From positions 186,001-250,000 of the forward strand of contig NZ_FOEF01000004.1 of NCBI RefSeq assembly GCF_900110575.1: a DNA stretch of 64,000 nt. Reading direction: 5' to 3'. The notes under the pieces are model-generated. The model had not been told where the DNA came from and did not search any database. It was given only the letters and a program-made list of their open reading frames with translations. A program made the translations under genes and the position numbers. Shown piece after piece: positions 35,180 to 45,580 of the stretch. Numbering within the stretch: the first letter of the stretch is position 1; each line of letters opens with the position of its first letter. The DNA comes from Amycolatopsis saalfeldensis. GTDB taxonomy: Bacteria > Actinomycetota > Actinomycetes > Mycobacteriales > Pseudonocardiaceae.

Positions 35180-37113
35180 TGCCGGCAGGACGTTCGAGCC
35201 AGGCGCGGGCGCGCGCGGCGGGCAGCGCGCGGCGCACCTACGCCGCGGGCACCCGCCGCGCGGTCGCCAAGCGCGGCAACGGCGGGCACCGCGGCCGGTT
35301 CTCCGCCGTGCGGCTGCTGCTGGTCGCGCTGATGGTGATCGCGGGCGGGAAACTGGTGCAGGTGCAGTGGTTCGAGGCGCCCACGCTCTCGGCCGCGGCC
35401 GAGCGTCAGCGCACGCTCACCATCGACATCCCGGCCCAGCGCGGGTCCATTGTGGACCGTAATGGCGCGAAGCTCGCCTTCAGCGTCGAAACGCGCACGC
35501 TGTCGGTGAACCTCAAGGCACTGCACAAGGCGATGGACGACTACGCCGCGAAGAACCCCACCAAGGGGCGGAACTTCGAAACCGAGGTCACCTCGGCGGC
35601 CAAGTACATCTCGTCGAAGGTGCCGAACCTGATCACCGAGCAGGAGCTGCTGACGCTGCTGCACAAGCCGGGCTCGTTCACCTATCTGGTGAACGACGTC
35701 GAGCCCTCGGTCGCCGACGACATCGTGAAGAAGTTCGCGTGGATCGGTGTCGAAAAGCGCGCCAAGCGCGAGTACCCGGGCGACACCCTCGCGTCGAACA
35801 TCGTCGGGCTGGCCAACTGGCGGATGGACGACCCCGACGTCTCCAAGCACAACCTGCACGGTGTCGTCGGGCTGGAGCAGTCGCGCGACAACGACCTGGC
35901 GGGCACGCCGGGCCGCGAGATCGTGAACACCCAGAACGGCAACGACAACCTGTACCTGCCGGGCACCGAGCACGTGCTGCAGGCCGCCATCCCGGGCTCC
36001 GACCTCGAGCTGACCATCGACTCCGACCTGCAGTACGAGCTGCAGCGGCAGCTGGGCGACTACGTGGCGCAGTCGCACGCCAAGGGCGGCCAGGCCGTGG
36101 TCATGGACTCCCGGACCGGCGAGGTCTACGCGCTGGCCGACGACAAGACGTTCAACCCCAACGACCAGTCCACCTTCCAGGACGAGCTGCTCAACAACCG
36201 CGCGGTGACCACGCCGTTCGAGCCGGGCTCGGTGAACAAGGTCGTCACCGCCACCGCGGCGATCGACGACGGCGTCGCCACGCCCACGTCCACCACCTCG
36301 GTGCCCGGCCAGCTGAAGGTCGCCGACGCCACCGTGCACGACGCGTGGGTGCACGGCACCGAGACGTTCACCACCGCCGGCATCTTCGCGAAGTCGTCCA
36401 ACATCGGCACCCTGCTGCTCGCCCAGCAGGTCGGCCCGGACCGCTACTCGGCGCTGCTGAAGAAGTTCGGCATCGGCCAGCGCACCGGTCTCGGCCTGCC
36501 GGGCGAGAGCCCCGGTTACGTGCCCGCGCGCAACCAGTGGTCGCCGACCACCTTCGGCAACCTGCCGATCGGGCAGGGCCTGTCCATGACCGTCGTGCAG
36601 ATGGCCGGGATGTACCAGGCGATCGCGAACGACGGGCTGCGCGTGGAGCCGCGGATCGTGAAGGCGAAGAAGAACCCGGACGGCACCCTCGTGCCGGAGC
36701 CCGCGCCGAAGACCGTCCAGGTGGTCAGCCCGCAGACGGCCAAGACGGTGCGCGACATGCTGCGCGCGGTGATCCAGGACGGCAAGGGGCTCAAGGGGTC
36801 GCAGGCGGGCACCGCGCCCAGCGCCGGGCTGGACGGGTACCAGATCTCCGGCAAGACCGGCACCGGCCAGCAGGTGGACCCGCGGACGAAGGCCTACAGC
36901 GACCACCTGTACAACATCACCTTCGCCGGCATCCTGCCCGCCGACCACCCGCGGTTCGTGGTCGGCATCCGGCTCGACGCGCCGGACACCACGCTGCCGG
37001 CCGGGCACTCGGCGGGGCCGCTGTTCCACAACATCGCCTCGTACCTGACCCAGCGGTACCAGATTCCGCTGTCGGACGGGACGGCGCCCGAGGTCCAGCT
37101 CGTCGAACCCTGA
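35179..37113 (+). CDS. ftsI: Septal penicillin-binding protein 3 (FtsI/PbpB)
   Basis: 644 aa. A basic cytoplasmic N-terminus and one membrane helix (RLLLVALMVIAGGKLVQVQWF) precede the PBP-dimer domain (AQRGSIVDRNGAKLAFSVETRT). The transpeptidase domain has S351-V-N-K, the S-S-N motif in AKSSNIGTL and K-T-G in SGKTGTGQQ. It crosslinks peptidoglycan at the division septum with FtsW. No PASTA domain is present. The ATG at 35179 shares a base with the ftsL stop; a GTG one codon upstream is also possible. Confidence 0.95.
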   Translation: MPAGRSSQARARAAGSARRTYAAGTRRAVAKRGNGGHRGRFSAVRLLLVALMVIAGGKLVQVQWFEAPTLSAAAERQRTLTIDIPAQRGSIVDRNGAKLAFSVETRTLSVNLKALHKAMDDYAAKNPTKGRNFETEVTSAAKYISSKVPNLITEQELLTLLHKPGSFTYLVNDVEPSVADDIVKKFAWIGVEKRAKREYPGDTLASNIVGLANWRMDDPDVSKHNLHGVVGLEQSRDNDLAGTPGREIVNTQNGNDNLYLPGTEHVLQAAIPGSDLELTIDSDLQYELQRQLGDYVAQSHAKGGQAVVMDSRTGEVYALADDKTFNPNDQSTFQDELLNNRAVTTPFEPGSVNKVVTATAAIDDGVATPTSTTSVPGQLKVADATVHDAWVHGTETFTTAGIFAKSSNIGTLLLAQQVGPDRYSALLKKFGIGQRTGLGLPGESPGYVPARNQWSPTTFGNLPIGQGLSMTVVQMAGMYQAIANDGLRVEPRIVKAKKNPDGTLVPEPAPKTVQVVSPQTAKTVRDMLRAVIQDGKGLKGSQAGTAPSAGLDGYQISGKTGTGQQVDPRTKAYSDHLYNITFAGILPADHPRFVVGIRLDAPDTTLPAGHSAGPLFHNIASYLTQRYQIPLSDGTAPEVQLVEP

Positions 37114-37135
37114 GCGGCACCTGCCCCGCGAGTCC

Positions 37136-37182
37136 GTCAAGGCCTCCTCACCCGCGTGCGGCGCGGGTGAGGAGGCCTTGAC
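37136..37182 (+). terminator. Perfect 21-bp-arm hairpin between pbpB and murE
   Basis: Arms 37136-37156 and 37162-37182 are perfect complements (starting GTCAAGGCCTCCTCACCCGCG) around a 5-base loop. No T-run follows, but the stem is strong enough to act as a terminator or RNA-stabilising end. It splits the cluster into mraZ-pbpB and murE-ftsQ transcripts. Confidence 0.75.
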
Positions 37183-37303
37183 CGCGTGCGGGCGGCGATC
37201 GTCCACATCGGCTGGTGCCGGTGCGGGAAGTCCTTGCGCCGTAACGATCTCCGTGGCCGCCATTAGCACATGTGCCGCCACCGCACACATTGGCCGTACC
37301 GCC

Positions 37304-37334
37304 TTGGGTCACCCGAATGCGACCTCGGTAACCT
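37304..37334 (+). promoter_or_regulatory. Promoter for leaderless murE transcript
   Basis: TAACCT at 37329-37334 ends 7 bases before the GTG of murE, with TTGGGT at 37304-37309 (19-base spacer). There is no ribosome site, so transcription probably starts at or next to the GTG. Confidence 0.55.
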
Positions 37335-37341
37335 CTCGGGC

Positions 37342-38949
37342 GTGTCCGTGTCCTCGTCCCAGCCCCAGAGCGGGCCGGCTGCCCCGTCCCTGCCGGACAG
37401 CCCGGTGAAGGCGGTCCCCGCGCCGCCGCGCCCGGCCCGGATCGAACCGGTGCCCCTGGCCACCCTGCTCGCCCGTGCGGGCGCGCGGCTCATCGCCGAC
37501 CGCCCCGAGGCGGCCGACCTCGCCGTCGCCGGAACCACGCTGCGCGCCCAGCACGTGCTGCCCGGCGACCTGTTCGCCGGCCTGCCCGGCGCCCGGGCGC
37601 ACGGCGCCGACTTCAGCGACCAGGCCGTGGCCGCCGGGGCCACCGCGGTGCTCACCGACCCGGCCGGGGCCGAGCGGCCCGCCCTGCGCGACGCGGGCGT
37701 CCCGATCCTCGTGCACCCGGACCCGCGGGCCGCGCTCGGCGAGATCGCCGCCTGGATCTACGGCGAGCCCTCGCTGCGGCTGTCCGTGCTGGGCGTCACC
37801 GGCACCTCGGGCAAGACCACCACCTCCTACCTGGTCGACGCCGGGCTGCGCGCGGCCGGGCTGACCACCGGGCTGATCGGCACGGTGGAGACCCGGATCG
37901 CGGGCGAGCGCCTGGTCAGCGGCTTCACCACGCCGGAGGCGCCGGACCTGCAGGCGCTGCTCGCGGTGATGCTGGAGCGCGGCGTCACGCACGTGCCGAT
38001 GGAGGTCTCCAGCCACGCGCTCGCGCTGGGCCGGGCGAACGGCACCCGGTTCGCGGTCGGCGCGTTCACCAACCTCTCCCAGGACCACCTGGACTTCCAC
38101 CACGACATGGCCGAGTACTTCGCCGCCAAGTCGCTGCTGTTCGACGGCCGCTCCACCACCGAGGTCGTGGTGGTGGACAGCGCGTGGGGCCAGGCGCTGC
38201 TCACGCCGCAGACGGTGACCGTGTCGATCGAGCCGGGCACCGACGCGCTGTGGCGCGCCTCGGACATCGAGGCCACCCCGGCCGGTGAGCAGACCTTCAC
38301 CCTGCACGGGCCGGACGGGCTGGCCGCCGCGGCGAAGATCCCGCTGCCCGGCACGTTCAACGTGGCCAACGCCGTGCTCGCCGCCGCGATCCTGGGCAGC
38401 GCCGGGGTCGAGACGGCCGACATCGTCCGCGGGCTCGGCGCGGTCGAGGTGCCCGGCCGGATGGAGCGGGTCTACCTGGGCCAGGACTTCACCGCGGTGG
38501 TCGACTACGCGCACAAGCCCGCGGCCGTGGCCCAGGGCCTGGACGCGCTGCGCGCGCGCACCGACGGCCGGATCATCACGGTGCTCGGCTGCGGCGGCGA
38601 CCGCGACACCGCGAAGCGCCCGATGATGGGCGAGGCCGCCGCGCGCCGCAGCGACGTGCTGATCGTGACCGACGACAACCCGCGCTCCGAGGACCCGGAC
38701 GCGATCCGCGCGGCGATGCTCGCGGGCGCCCGCGGCGTCGGGCCGTCCCAGGGCGGCGAGGTGCTGGAGGTCGGCGACCGCCGCGAGGCCATCACCCACG
38801 CCGTTTCGCTCGCCCGCGCGGGCGACATCGTCTTCATCGCCGGCAAGGGCCACGAGACCGGTCAGGAGATCCAGGGTGTGGTGCACCCGTTCTCCGACCG
38901 GGACGAGCTCGAGGCCGCCATTCGCAAGCATCTCGAGGTGAGTGCGTGA
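37342..38949 (+). CDS. murE: UDP-MurNAc-L-Ala-D-Glu:meso-diaminopimelate ligase
   Basis: 535 aa from the GTG at 37342. A Ser/Pro-rich N-terminus of about 35 residues precedes the Mur ligase domains. The ATP site is LGVTGTSGKTTTSYLV; the carbamylated lysine region is MAEYFAAKSLLFDG. The DNPR specificity motif (VTDDNPRSEDP) selects meso-diaminopimelic acid as the third residue of the stem peptide. It has its own leaderless promoter after the hairpin. The stop overlaps murF (GTGA), and from here to ftsQ the genes overlap or are almost contiguous. Confidence 0.95.
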   Translation: MSVSSSQPQSGPAAPSLPDSPVKAVPAPPRPARIEPVPLATLLARAGARLIADRPEAADLAVAGTTLRAQHVLPGDLFAGLPGARAHGADFSDQAVAAGATAVLTDPAGAERPALRDAGVPILVHPDPRAALGEIAAWIYGEPSLRLSVLGVTGTSGKTTTSYLVDAGLRAAGLTTGLIGTVETRIAGERLVSGFTTPEAPDLQALLAVMLERGVTHVPMEVSSHALALGRANGTRFAVGAFTNLSQDHLDFHHDMAEYFAAKSLLFDGRSTTEVVVVDSAWGQALLTPQTVTVSIEPGTDALWRASDIEATPAGEQTFTLHGPDGLAAAAKIPLPGTFNVANAVLAAAILGSAGVETADIVRGLGAVEVPGRMERVYLGQDFTAVVDYAHKPAAVAQGLDALRARTDGRIITVLGCGGDRDTAKRPMMGEAAARRSDVLIVTDDNPRSEDPDAIRAAMLAGARGVGPSQGGEVLEVGDRREAITHAVSLARAGDIVFIAGKGHETGQEIQGVVHPFSDRDELEAAIRKHLEVSA

Positions 38950-40475
38950 TCGAGCTCAGCCTGGCCGAGATCGCCGACGTTGTCGGCGGCCGGCTGCACG
39001 GGACCGACGGCTCCCCGGTCGTCACGGGGAGTGTCGAGTTCGACACGCGGAAGCTGGGCCCGGGCGGGCTGTTCATCGCCCTGCCCGGCGAGCGCGTGGA
39101 CGGGCACGACTTCGCCGCGCAGGCAGTGGCGGCCGGCGCCGTCGCCGTGCTGGCCGGCCGGGAGGTGGACGCGCCCGCCATCGTCGTGCCGCCGCTGCCC
39201 GCCGGGCAGGCGCACGAGCGCTCGGTCGCGCTGGCCGGCGACACCGACGGCTCCGGCGCGGCCGTGCTGGCCGCGCTGTCCAAGCTCGCCCGCCACGTGG
39301 TGGACCGGCTGGCGGCGGACGGGCTGACGGTCGTCGGGGTGACCGGCTCGTCCGGCAAGACCTCGACCAAGGACGTGATCGCGCAGCTGCTGGAGCCGCT
39401 CGGCCCCACCGTCGCGCCGCCCGGCTCGTTCAACAGCGAGCTGGGCCACCCGTGGACCGCGCTGCGCGCCGGCCGCGACACGAAGTACCTGGTGCTGGAG
39501 CTGGCCGCCCGCGGGCCGGGGCACATCGCCGAGCTGGCCGCGATCGCGCCGCCGAAGATCGGCGTGGTGCTGAACGTCGGCACTTCGCACATCGGTGAGT
39601 TCGGCTCGCGCGAGGGCATCGCCAAGACCAAGGGCGAGCTGGTCGAGGCACTGCCGGAAGCCGGTGTCGCGATCCTGAACCTGGACGACCCGCTGGTCGC
39701 GGCCATGGCGAGCCGCACCTCCGCCCGCGTCGTCGGCGTGGGGGAGACGGCCTCGGCGCAGGTCCGCGCCGCCGAGATCACCCTCGACGACGAGGCCCGC
39801 GCCTCGTTCCGGCTGATCACCCCGGCGGGCGAAGCGCCGGTGAAGCTGCCGCTGCACGGCGAGCACCACGTCGGCAACGCGCTGTCCGCGGCCGCCGTCG
39901 CGCTGGAGCTGGGCGCGACGCCCGCCCAGATCGGCGAGCACCTGTCCGCGCTGCAGCGGCGCTCGGCCCGGCGCATGGAGGTCACCACCCGCGCCGACGG
40001 CGTGACCGTCCTCAACGACGCGTTCAACGCCAACCCCGAGTCGATGCGCGCCGGGCTCAAGGCGCTCGCGTCGATGAGCGCGTCGGGCCGCCGGTCCTGG
40101 GCCGTGCTCGGCGTGATGGGCGACCTCGGCGCGGACGCGGTCAACGAGCACGACGCGATCGGCCGGCTGGTCGTCCGGCTCAACATCGACAAGCTCGTGG
40201 TGATCGGCCCGCAGGCCGCGGCCATGCACCAGGGCGCGTTCCAGGAGGGTTCCTGGGGCGAGGAGTCGGTGCTGGTGCCGGACGTCGAGGCCGCCGTCGC
40301 GCTGCTGCGCGAGCAGCTCCGCCCGGGCGACATCGTGCTGGTCAAGGCGTCCAAGGTGGCCGGCCTCTGGCGGGTGGCCGAGGCGCTGCTCGCCGATCCC
40401 CCGGAAGCTCCCCCCTCCGCACTGCCCCCTTCCCCGTCCCCCTCCTCCGAACGCTCGAACGGTGGTCACGCGTGA
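38946..40475 (+). CDS. murF: UDP-MurNAc-tripeptide:D-Ala-D-Ala ligase
   Basis: 509 aa. The N-terminal domain starts [17 protein letters not shown] and has the [21 protein letters not shown] block that MurF shares with MurE. The ATP-binding loop is [17 protein letters not shown]. The central domain has [32 protein letters not shown], the C-terminal domain [16 protein letters not shown]. It adds D-Ala-D-Ala, completing the cytoplasmic stem peptide. The start GTG overlaps the murE stop; the end overlaps mraY by 4 bases. Confidence 0.95.
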   Translation: MIELSLAEIADVVGGRLHGTDGSPVVTGSVEFDTRKLGPGGLFIALPGERVDGHDFAAQAVAAGAVAVLAGREVDAPAIVVPPLPAGQAHERSVALAGDTDGSGAAVLAALSKLARHVVDRLAADGLTVVGVTGSSGKTSTKDVIAQLLEPLGPTVAPPGSFNSELGHPWTALRAGRDTKYLVLELAARGPGHIAELAAIAPPKIGVVLNVGTSHIGEFGSREGIAKTKGELVEALPEAGVAILNLDDPLVAAMASRTSARVVGVGETASAQVRAAEITLDDEARASFRLITPAGEAPVKLPLHGEHHVGNALSAAAVALELGATPAQIGEHLSALQRRSARRMEVTTRADGVTVLNDAFNANPESMRAGLKALASMSASGRRSWAVLGVMGDLGADAVNEHDAIGRLVVRLNIDKLVVIGPQAAAMHQGAFQEGSWGEESVLVPDVEAAVALLREQLRPGDIVLVKASKVAGLWRVAEALLADPPEAPPSALPPSPSPSSERSNGGHA

Positions 40476-41554
40476 TCAACATCCTGATCGCGGCCGCGGC
40501 GGGCCTGCTGGTCTCCATCCTGCTCACGCCCTACCTGATCCGGGTCTTCTCCCGGCAGGGCTTCGGGCAGGAGATCCGCGAAGAAGGCCCGCAGGGCCAC
40601 AAGTCGAAGCGCGGCACCCCGACCATGGGTGGCGTCGCGATCATCATCGCGATGGTCGTCGGCTACTTCGTGGCGCACCTGGTCAGCTGGCTCGGCAACT
40701 CGCACAGCGCGGCCCCGTCCGCGTCCGGCCTGCTGGTGCTGATGCTGGCCGTGGGCCTGGGCATCGTCGGCTTCCTCGACGACTTCATCAAGATCCGCCG
40801 GCAGCGCAACCTGGGCCTGAACAAGACCGCCAAGCTGGTCGGCCAGCTCGTGGTCACCATCGTGTTCGCGGTGCTGTCGCTGCAGTTCGCCGACGAGCAC
40901 GGGCTCACCCCGGCGTCGCAGAGCCTGTCCTATGCGCGTGACCTCGCGCTGATCACGTTCCCGTCGATCGTGTTCGTGATCTTCTGCTACATCGTGATCT
41001 CCGGCTGGTCGAACGCGGTGAACTTCACCGACGGCCTCGACGGCCTGGCCGGCGGCGCCGCCGCGATGGTGCTGGCGACGTACGTGGTGATCTCGTTCTG
41101 GCAGGCCCGGCTGTCCTGCTCGCCCAACCCGGCGCCCGCCTGTTACGACGTGCGGGACCCGCTGGACCTGGCCGTGGTCGCCGCGGCGGCCACCGGCGCC
41201 TGTGTCGGCTTCCTGTGGTGGAACGCCGCGCCGGCCAAGATCTTCATGGGCGACACCGGTTCGCTCGCCCTCGGCGGGCTGGTCGCCGGCCTGTCCATGA
41301 CCACCCGCACGGAATTGCTCGCCATCGTCATCGGCGGCCTGTTCATGGTCGAGATGATCTCGGTGGTCACGCAGATCGCGGTGTTCCGCACGACGCGGCG
41401 GAGGCTGTTCCGGATGGCGCCCTTCCATCATCACTTCGAACTCGCCGGGTGGGCGGAAACCACGGTGATCATCCGGTTCTGGCTGTTGTCCGCGATCTGC
41501 TGCATGTTCGGCCTCGGGCTGTTCTACAGCGAGCAGCTCGGCTTCGGGAGCTAG
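40472..41554 (+). CDS. mraY: Phospho-MurNAc-pentapeptide transferase
   Basis: 360 aa with ten predicted membrane helices. Diagnostic segments are [37 protein letters not shown] (the Asp-Asp pair), [14 protein letters not shown] and [16 protein letters not shown] (the triple histidine). It transfers phospho-MurNAc-pentapeptide to undecaprenyl phosphate to make lipid I. The GTG overlaps the murF stop (GTGA). Only 3 bases separate it from murD. Confidence 0.96.
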   Translation: MINILIAAAAGLLVSILLTPYLIRVFSRQGFGQEIREEGPQGHKSKRGTPTMGGVAIIIAMVVGYFVAHLVSWLGNSHSAAPSASGLLVLMLAVGLGIVGFLDDFIKIRRQRNLGLNKTAKLVGQLVVTIVFAVLSLQFADEHGLTPASQSLSYARDLALITFPSIVFVIFCYIVISGWSNAVNFTDGLDGLAGGAAAMVLATYVVISFWQARLSCSPNPAPACYDVRDPLDLAVVAAAATGACVGFLWWNAAPAKIFMGDTGSLALGGLVAGLSMTTRTELLAIVIGGLFMVEMISVVTQIAVFRTTRRRLFRMAPFHHHFELAGWAETTVIIRFWLLSAICCMFGLGLFYSEQLGFGS

Positions 41555-41557
41555 GCC

Positions 41558-42979
41558 TTGTCCCGAGCCGCACTGGACCTCGCGGGCCGGTCCGTGCTCG
41601 TCGCGGGCGCCGGGGTCACCGGGAAGTCGGTGGTCCCGGTCCTGCGCGAGCTGGGCGCGCACGTCACGGTCACCGACGGCAACGCCGAACGGCTGGCGGA
41701 GCTGGCCGGCCTCGGCGCCGAGCTGGTGCCCGGGCTGACCGAGCCGCCGCCGGGCACGGCGCTGGTGGTGACCAGCCCCGGCTGGCGGCCGGCCTCGCCG
41801 CTGCTGGTCGCGGCGGCCGGGGCCGGGGTCGAGGTGATCGGCGACGTCGAGCTGGCCTGGCGCGTCGGGCAGCTGCGCGAGCGGCCGCCGTCGTGGCTGG
41901 TGATCACCGGGACCAACGGCAAGACCACCACCGTCGGCATGCTGGAGTCGATGCTGCGCGCGGCCGGGGTCGACGCCGTGACCTGCGGGAACGTCGGCTA
42001 CGCGGTGCTGGACGCGGTACAGGCGGGGCACGCCGTGCTCGCCGTGGAGCTGTCCAGCTTCCAGCTGCACTGGTCCTCGACGCTGGCGCCGGACGCGTCC
42101 GTGGTGCTCAACCTGGCCGAGGACCACATCGACTGGCACGGCTCGATGGAGGAGTACGCCGCGGCGAAGGGCCGCGCGCACACGCACTCGCGCATCGTCG
42201 TGCACAACGCCGAGGACGACTGGTCCACCCGGCTCGCCGAGGAACACGCGCCCAAGAGCGCCCGCCGCGTCGGGTTCCGGCTGGACACGCCGTCCGCCGG
42301 TGAGCTCGGCCTGGTCGAGGACCTGCTGGTGGACCGGGCTTTTGTCGCCGACCCGGCGACCAGCGCGGAGGAGCTGGCGACGCTGGCCGACGTGCGCCCG
42401 GCCGGGCCGCACAACGTCGCGAACGCACTGGCCGCCGCCGCGCTCGCCCGCGCCCACGGCGCAAGCCCCGAGGCCGTCCTCAAAGGACTGCGCGAGTACC
42501 GGCCCGCACCGCACCGCGCTTCCGAGGTCGGCGAGATCGACGGGGTCCGCTACGTCGACGACTCCAAGGCCACCAACCCGCACGCGGCCGCCGGTTCACT
42601 GCGCTCGCACGCCAGCGTCGTCTGGATCGCCGGCGGCCAGCTCAAGGGCGCCTCGATCGACGAACTCGTGGCCTCGATCGCCGGCCGCCTGCGCGGGGTT
42701 GTGCTACTCGGGGTGGATTCACCCGTGATCGCGGCCGCTGTGGCGCGACACGCGCCGGATGTCCCGGTGAACAGCCTCCGTCCGGGTGACGATGAGCCCA
42801 TGACTGCGGCGGTGAGTGCGGCCAGCGCGATGGCTCGCCCTGGTGACGTGGTGCTCCTCGCTCCCGCCGCGGCGTCGTTGGACATGTTCCCGAGCTACGG
42901 CGCGCGCGGCGACGCGTTCGCGAGCGCGGTGCGTGTCCTGGCCGACGGTGCGGCGGGGGCCCCGAATGACGGCAGTTGA
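41558..42979 (+). CDS. murD: UDP-MurNAc-L-alanine:D-glutamate ligase
   Basis: 473 aa from a TTG at 41558, preceded by GGGAG at about 7 bases. The N-terminal Rossmann part (GRSVLVAGAGVTGKSVVPVLRELG) binds UDP. VITGTNGKTTTVGMLESML is the ATP site, and NVGYAVLDAV, VELSSFQLHW, NLAEDHIDWH and the C-terminal VDDSKATNPHAA complete the family pattern. It adds D-glutamate to UDP-MurNAc-alanine. It overlaps ftsW by 14 bases. Confidence 0.94.
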   Translation: MSRAALDLAGRSVLVAGAGVTGKSVVPVLRELGAHVTVTDGNAERLAELAGLGAELVPGLTEPPPGTALVVTSPGWRPASPLLVAAAGAGVEVIGDVELAWRVGQLRERPPSWLVITGTNGKTTTVGMLESMLRAAGVDAVTCGNVGYAVLDAVQAGHAVLAVELSSFQLHWSSTLAPDASVVLNLAEDHIDWHGSMEEYAAAKGRAHTHSRIVVHNAEDDWSTRLAEEHAPKSARRVGFRLDTPSAGELGLVEDLLVDRAFVADPATSAEELATLADVRPAGPHNVANALAAAALARAHGASPEAVLKGLREYRPAPHRASEVGEIDGVRYVDDSKATNPHAAAGSLRSHASVVWIAGGQLKGASIDELVASIAGRLRGVVLLGVDSPVIAAAVARHAPDVPVNSLRPGDDEPMTAAVSAASAMARPGDVVLLAPAAASLDMFPSYGARGDAFASAVRVLADGAAGAPNDGS

Positions 42980-44459
42980 CGAGAAGAAGACCGAAGACCG
43001 GCCGCGGCGGCGGGAGCGCAAGGAGAGCCCGTTCGTGGCGTTCCGCTCGGCGCTGACCGCCTGGCTGTCCCGGCCGCTGGCGTCGTTCCACCTGGTGCTG
43101 GCGCTGACCGGGGTGCTGACCGTGATCGGCATGGTCATGGTGCTGTCCGCGTCCTCGGTCGCCTCCTACGACCCGAAGACCGGCAGCGGCGTCTACTCGA
43201 TGTTCTTCCGGCAGCTGATGTTCGTCGCGATCGGCTCGGTCGTGTTCTGGGTCGGCCTGCGGGTGAAGCTGGACCGGATCCGCCGGATGTCGGCCACCAT
43301 GGTGGTCGTCTGCCTCGGCCTGCTGCTGCTGGTGCTCACCCCGCTCGGCTCGACGGTCAACGGCTCGCAGGGCTGGTTCAAGCTGGGCGTGTTCACCTTC
43401 CAGCCGGTGGAGGCCGCGAAGGTGGCGCTGGCGTTCTGGGGCGCGCACATCCTGGTGATCAAGTACAACGTGATCCACCAGTGGCGGCACCTGCTGGTGC
43501 CGGTGGTCCCGGTCGCGCTGGTGATGTTCGCGCTGGTCATGCTGCAACCCGACCTCGGCGGCACGATCACCCTGGCCGTGGTGCTGCTGGCCCTGCTGTG
43601 GTTCGCGGGCGCGCCGAAACGGCTGTTCGGCGTGCTGCTCGCGGGCGGCCTGGCCGGCGTGCTGGTGCTGGCGATCATCGCCCCGTACCGGCTCAAGCGG
43701 GTGATGTCGTTCCTGTCGCCGAACGCCGACACCACGGTCGAGGGCTACCAGGCGAACCAGGCCAAGCTCGCGCTCGCCGACGGCGGCCTGTTCGGCAAGG
43801 GCCTCGGCCAGGGCGCGTCCAACTGGGGCTACCTGCCCAACGTGCAGAACGACTTCATCTTCGCCCTGATCGGCGAGGAGCTGGGGTTCGTCGGCTGCGC
43901 GGTGGTGCTGGCGCTGTTCGCCGCGGTCGCTGTGGTGGGCCTGCGCATCGCCACGCGCAACATCGACCCGTGGATCCGGATCGTGTCCGGCACGCTCACC
44001 ATGTTCCTGGTCGCGCAGGCCGCCATCAACATCGGCTACGTCGTCGGCCTGCTGCCGGTCACCGGGGTCACGCTGCCCCTGATCTCCTACGGCGGCACCT
44101 CGCTGGTGATCACCATGCTCATCATGGGCGTGCTCGCCAACGCCGCCCGGCACGAACCGGAGGCGGTGGCCGCACTGCGTTCGCAAGGCCCGGGTAAATT
44201 CGGACGCCTGCTGCGGCTGCCCGCGCCCGATCCGTACCGCCCGCCGACCACCCGCAAGGGACAGGCCGCGCGGGGAACGGCGTCGGGGGCGAAGACAGCC
44301 CGGCCGGCGCCGCGCACCGCCCGGCCCGCACCGGCACAGGAGCGTCGCCGGACGGTCCGGCAACCCGCGCGGCGGACCACCACCGCGCGCACCAGCGCGG
44401 CGCGGACAACAGCGAACCGCGGGGCCAGGGGCACCGCGAACCGGAGAGGTACTTGGTGA
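42966..44459 (+). CDS. ftsW: Septal peptidoglycan polymerase FtsW (SEDS family)
   Basis: 497 aa from the ATG at 42966 inside the 3' end of murD; longer upstream frames only shadow murD. About ten membrane helices. Signature segments are [53 protein letters not shown] and [19 protein letters not shown]. The last 90 residues form an Arg/Thr/Ala-rich cytoplasmic tail ([14 protein letters not shown] and onward) typical of actinobacteria. It polymerises glycan strands with the septal PBP; its tail is known in mycobacteria to contact FtsZ. Confidence 0.95.
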   Translation: MTAVDEKKTEDRPRRRERKESPFVAFRSALTAWLSRPLASFHLVLALTGVLTVIGMVMVLSASSVASYDPKTGSGVYSMFFRQLMFVAIGSVVFWVGLRVKLDRIRRMSATMVVVCLGLLLLVLTPLGSTVNGSQGWFKLGVFTFQPVEAAKVALAFWGAHILVIKYNVIHQWRHLLVPVVPVALVMFALVMLQPDLGGTITLAVVLLALLWFAGAPKRLFGVLLAGGLAGVLVLAIIAPYRLKRVMSFLSPNADTTVEGYQANQAKLALADGGLFGKGLGQGASNWGYLPNVQNDFIFALIGEELGFVGCAVVLALFAAVAVVGLRIATRNIDPWIRIVSGTLTMFLVAQAAINIGYVVGLLPVTGVTLPLISYGGTSLVITMLIMGVLANAARHEPEAVAALRSQGPGKFGRLLRLPAPDPYRPPTTRKGQAARGTASGAKTARPAPRTARPAPAQERRRTVRQPARRTTTARTSAARTTANRGARGTANRRGTW

Positions 44460-45580
44460 GTAAGCCCGTCAAGGGAGCCGAGCGATCGCCCGTCGGCAAG
44501 GCGCCGACGGTGGTCGTCGCCGGAGGTGGCACTGCCGGACACATCGAACCCGCGCTCGCGCTGGCCGACGCCGTGCTGCGGCTGCGGCCCGACGCGAAGG
44601 TGGTGGCGCTCGGCACCGAGCGCGGCCTGGAGAACAAGCTGGTGCCCGCCCGCGGCTACCCGCTCGAGCTGATCCCGCCGGTGCCGCTGCCGCGCAAGCT
44701 GAAGCCGGAGCTGCTCGGGCTGCCGTTCAAGGTCCGCGATTCGGTGCGCCGCACGCGTGAGGTGCTCGAGCGCGTCGGCGCCGACGTCGTGGTCGGCTTC
44801 GGCGGTTACGTCGCGCTGCCGGCGTACCTGGCCGCGCGCGGCCGGACGCCGATCGTGGTGCACGAGGCCAACAAGGCGCCGGGCCTGGCCAACAAGGTGG
44901 GCGCGCGGTTCGCCACCCGGGTCGCCGTCGCCGTGGCCGGCACGCCGCTGCCGAAGGCCGAGGTCGTCGGCATCCCGCTGCGCCGATCGATCACTTCGCT
45001 GGACCGCGCCGCGCTGCGCGCCGAGGCCCGCAAGTTCTTCGACCTCGACCCGGACGCCCCGACCCTGCTGGTGTTCGGCGGCTCGCAGGGCGCGGCGTCG
45101 ATCAACGCCGCCGTCTCCGGCGCCGCCAAGGAGCTGGCCGACGCCGGCATCGGCGTGCTGCACGCGCACGGCCCGAAGAACACCCTTGTGGTGCAAGAGT
45201 TCCCGGGCCGCCCGGCGTACGTGCCGGTGCCGTACCTGGAGCGGATGGACCTGGCCTACGCCGCGGCCGACGTGGTGGTGTGCCGCTCGGGCGCGATGAC
45301 CGCGGCCGAGGTGTCCGCGGTCGGGCTGCCCGCGGTGTTCGTGCCGCTGCCGCACGGCAACGGCGAGCAGGCCGTGAACGCGCAGCCGGCGGTCGACGCC
45401 GGGGCCGCGCTGATGGTGACCGACGCCGACCTCTCGCCGGGCAAGATCGCCGAGCTGGTCGTGCCGCTGGTGGTCGACGCCGCCCGGGTCGCGGCGATGA
45501 GCTCGGCCGCGGTCGGGCTGGGCCACCGCGAGGCCGACGAGACGCTGGCCAAGATCGTGCTGGAGGCCGCCGGTGCCTGA
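44456..45580 (+). CDS. murG: Lipid II synthase (GlcNAc transferase) MurG
   Basis: 374 aa from the GTG at 44456, which overlaps the ftsW stop (GTGA) after a GGAGAGG site; a TTG one codon upstream is less likely. The glycine-rich lipid I loop [23 protein letters not shown] is followed by [16 protein letters not shown], the second loop [14 protein letters not shown] and the UDP-GlcNAc site [34 protein letters not shown]. It is a peripheral membrane GT-B enzyme that converts lipid I to lipid II. Confidence 0.95.
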   Translation: MSKPVKGAERSPVGKAPTVVVAGGGTAGHIEPALALADAVLRLRPDAKVVALGTERGLENKLVPARGYPLELIPPVPLPRKLKPELLGLPFKVRDSVRRTREVLERVGADVVVGFGGYVALPAYLAARGRTPIVVHEANKAPGLANKVGARFATRVAVAVAGTPLPKAEVVGIPLRRSITSLDRAALRAEARKFFDLDPDAPTLLVFGGSQGAASINAAVSGAAKELADAGIGVLHAHGPKNTLVVQEFPGRPAYVPVPYLERMDLAYAAADVVVCRSGAMTAAEVSAVGLPAVFVPLPHGNGEQAVNAQPAVDAGAALMVTDADLSPGKIAELVVPLVVDAARVAAMSSAAVGLGHREADETLAKIVLEAAGA

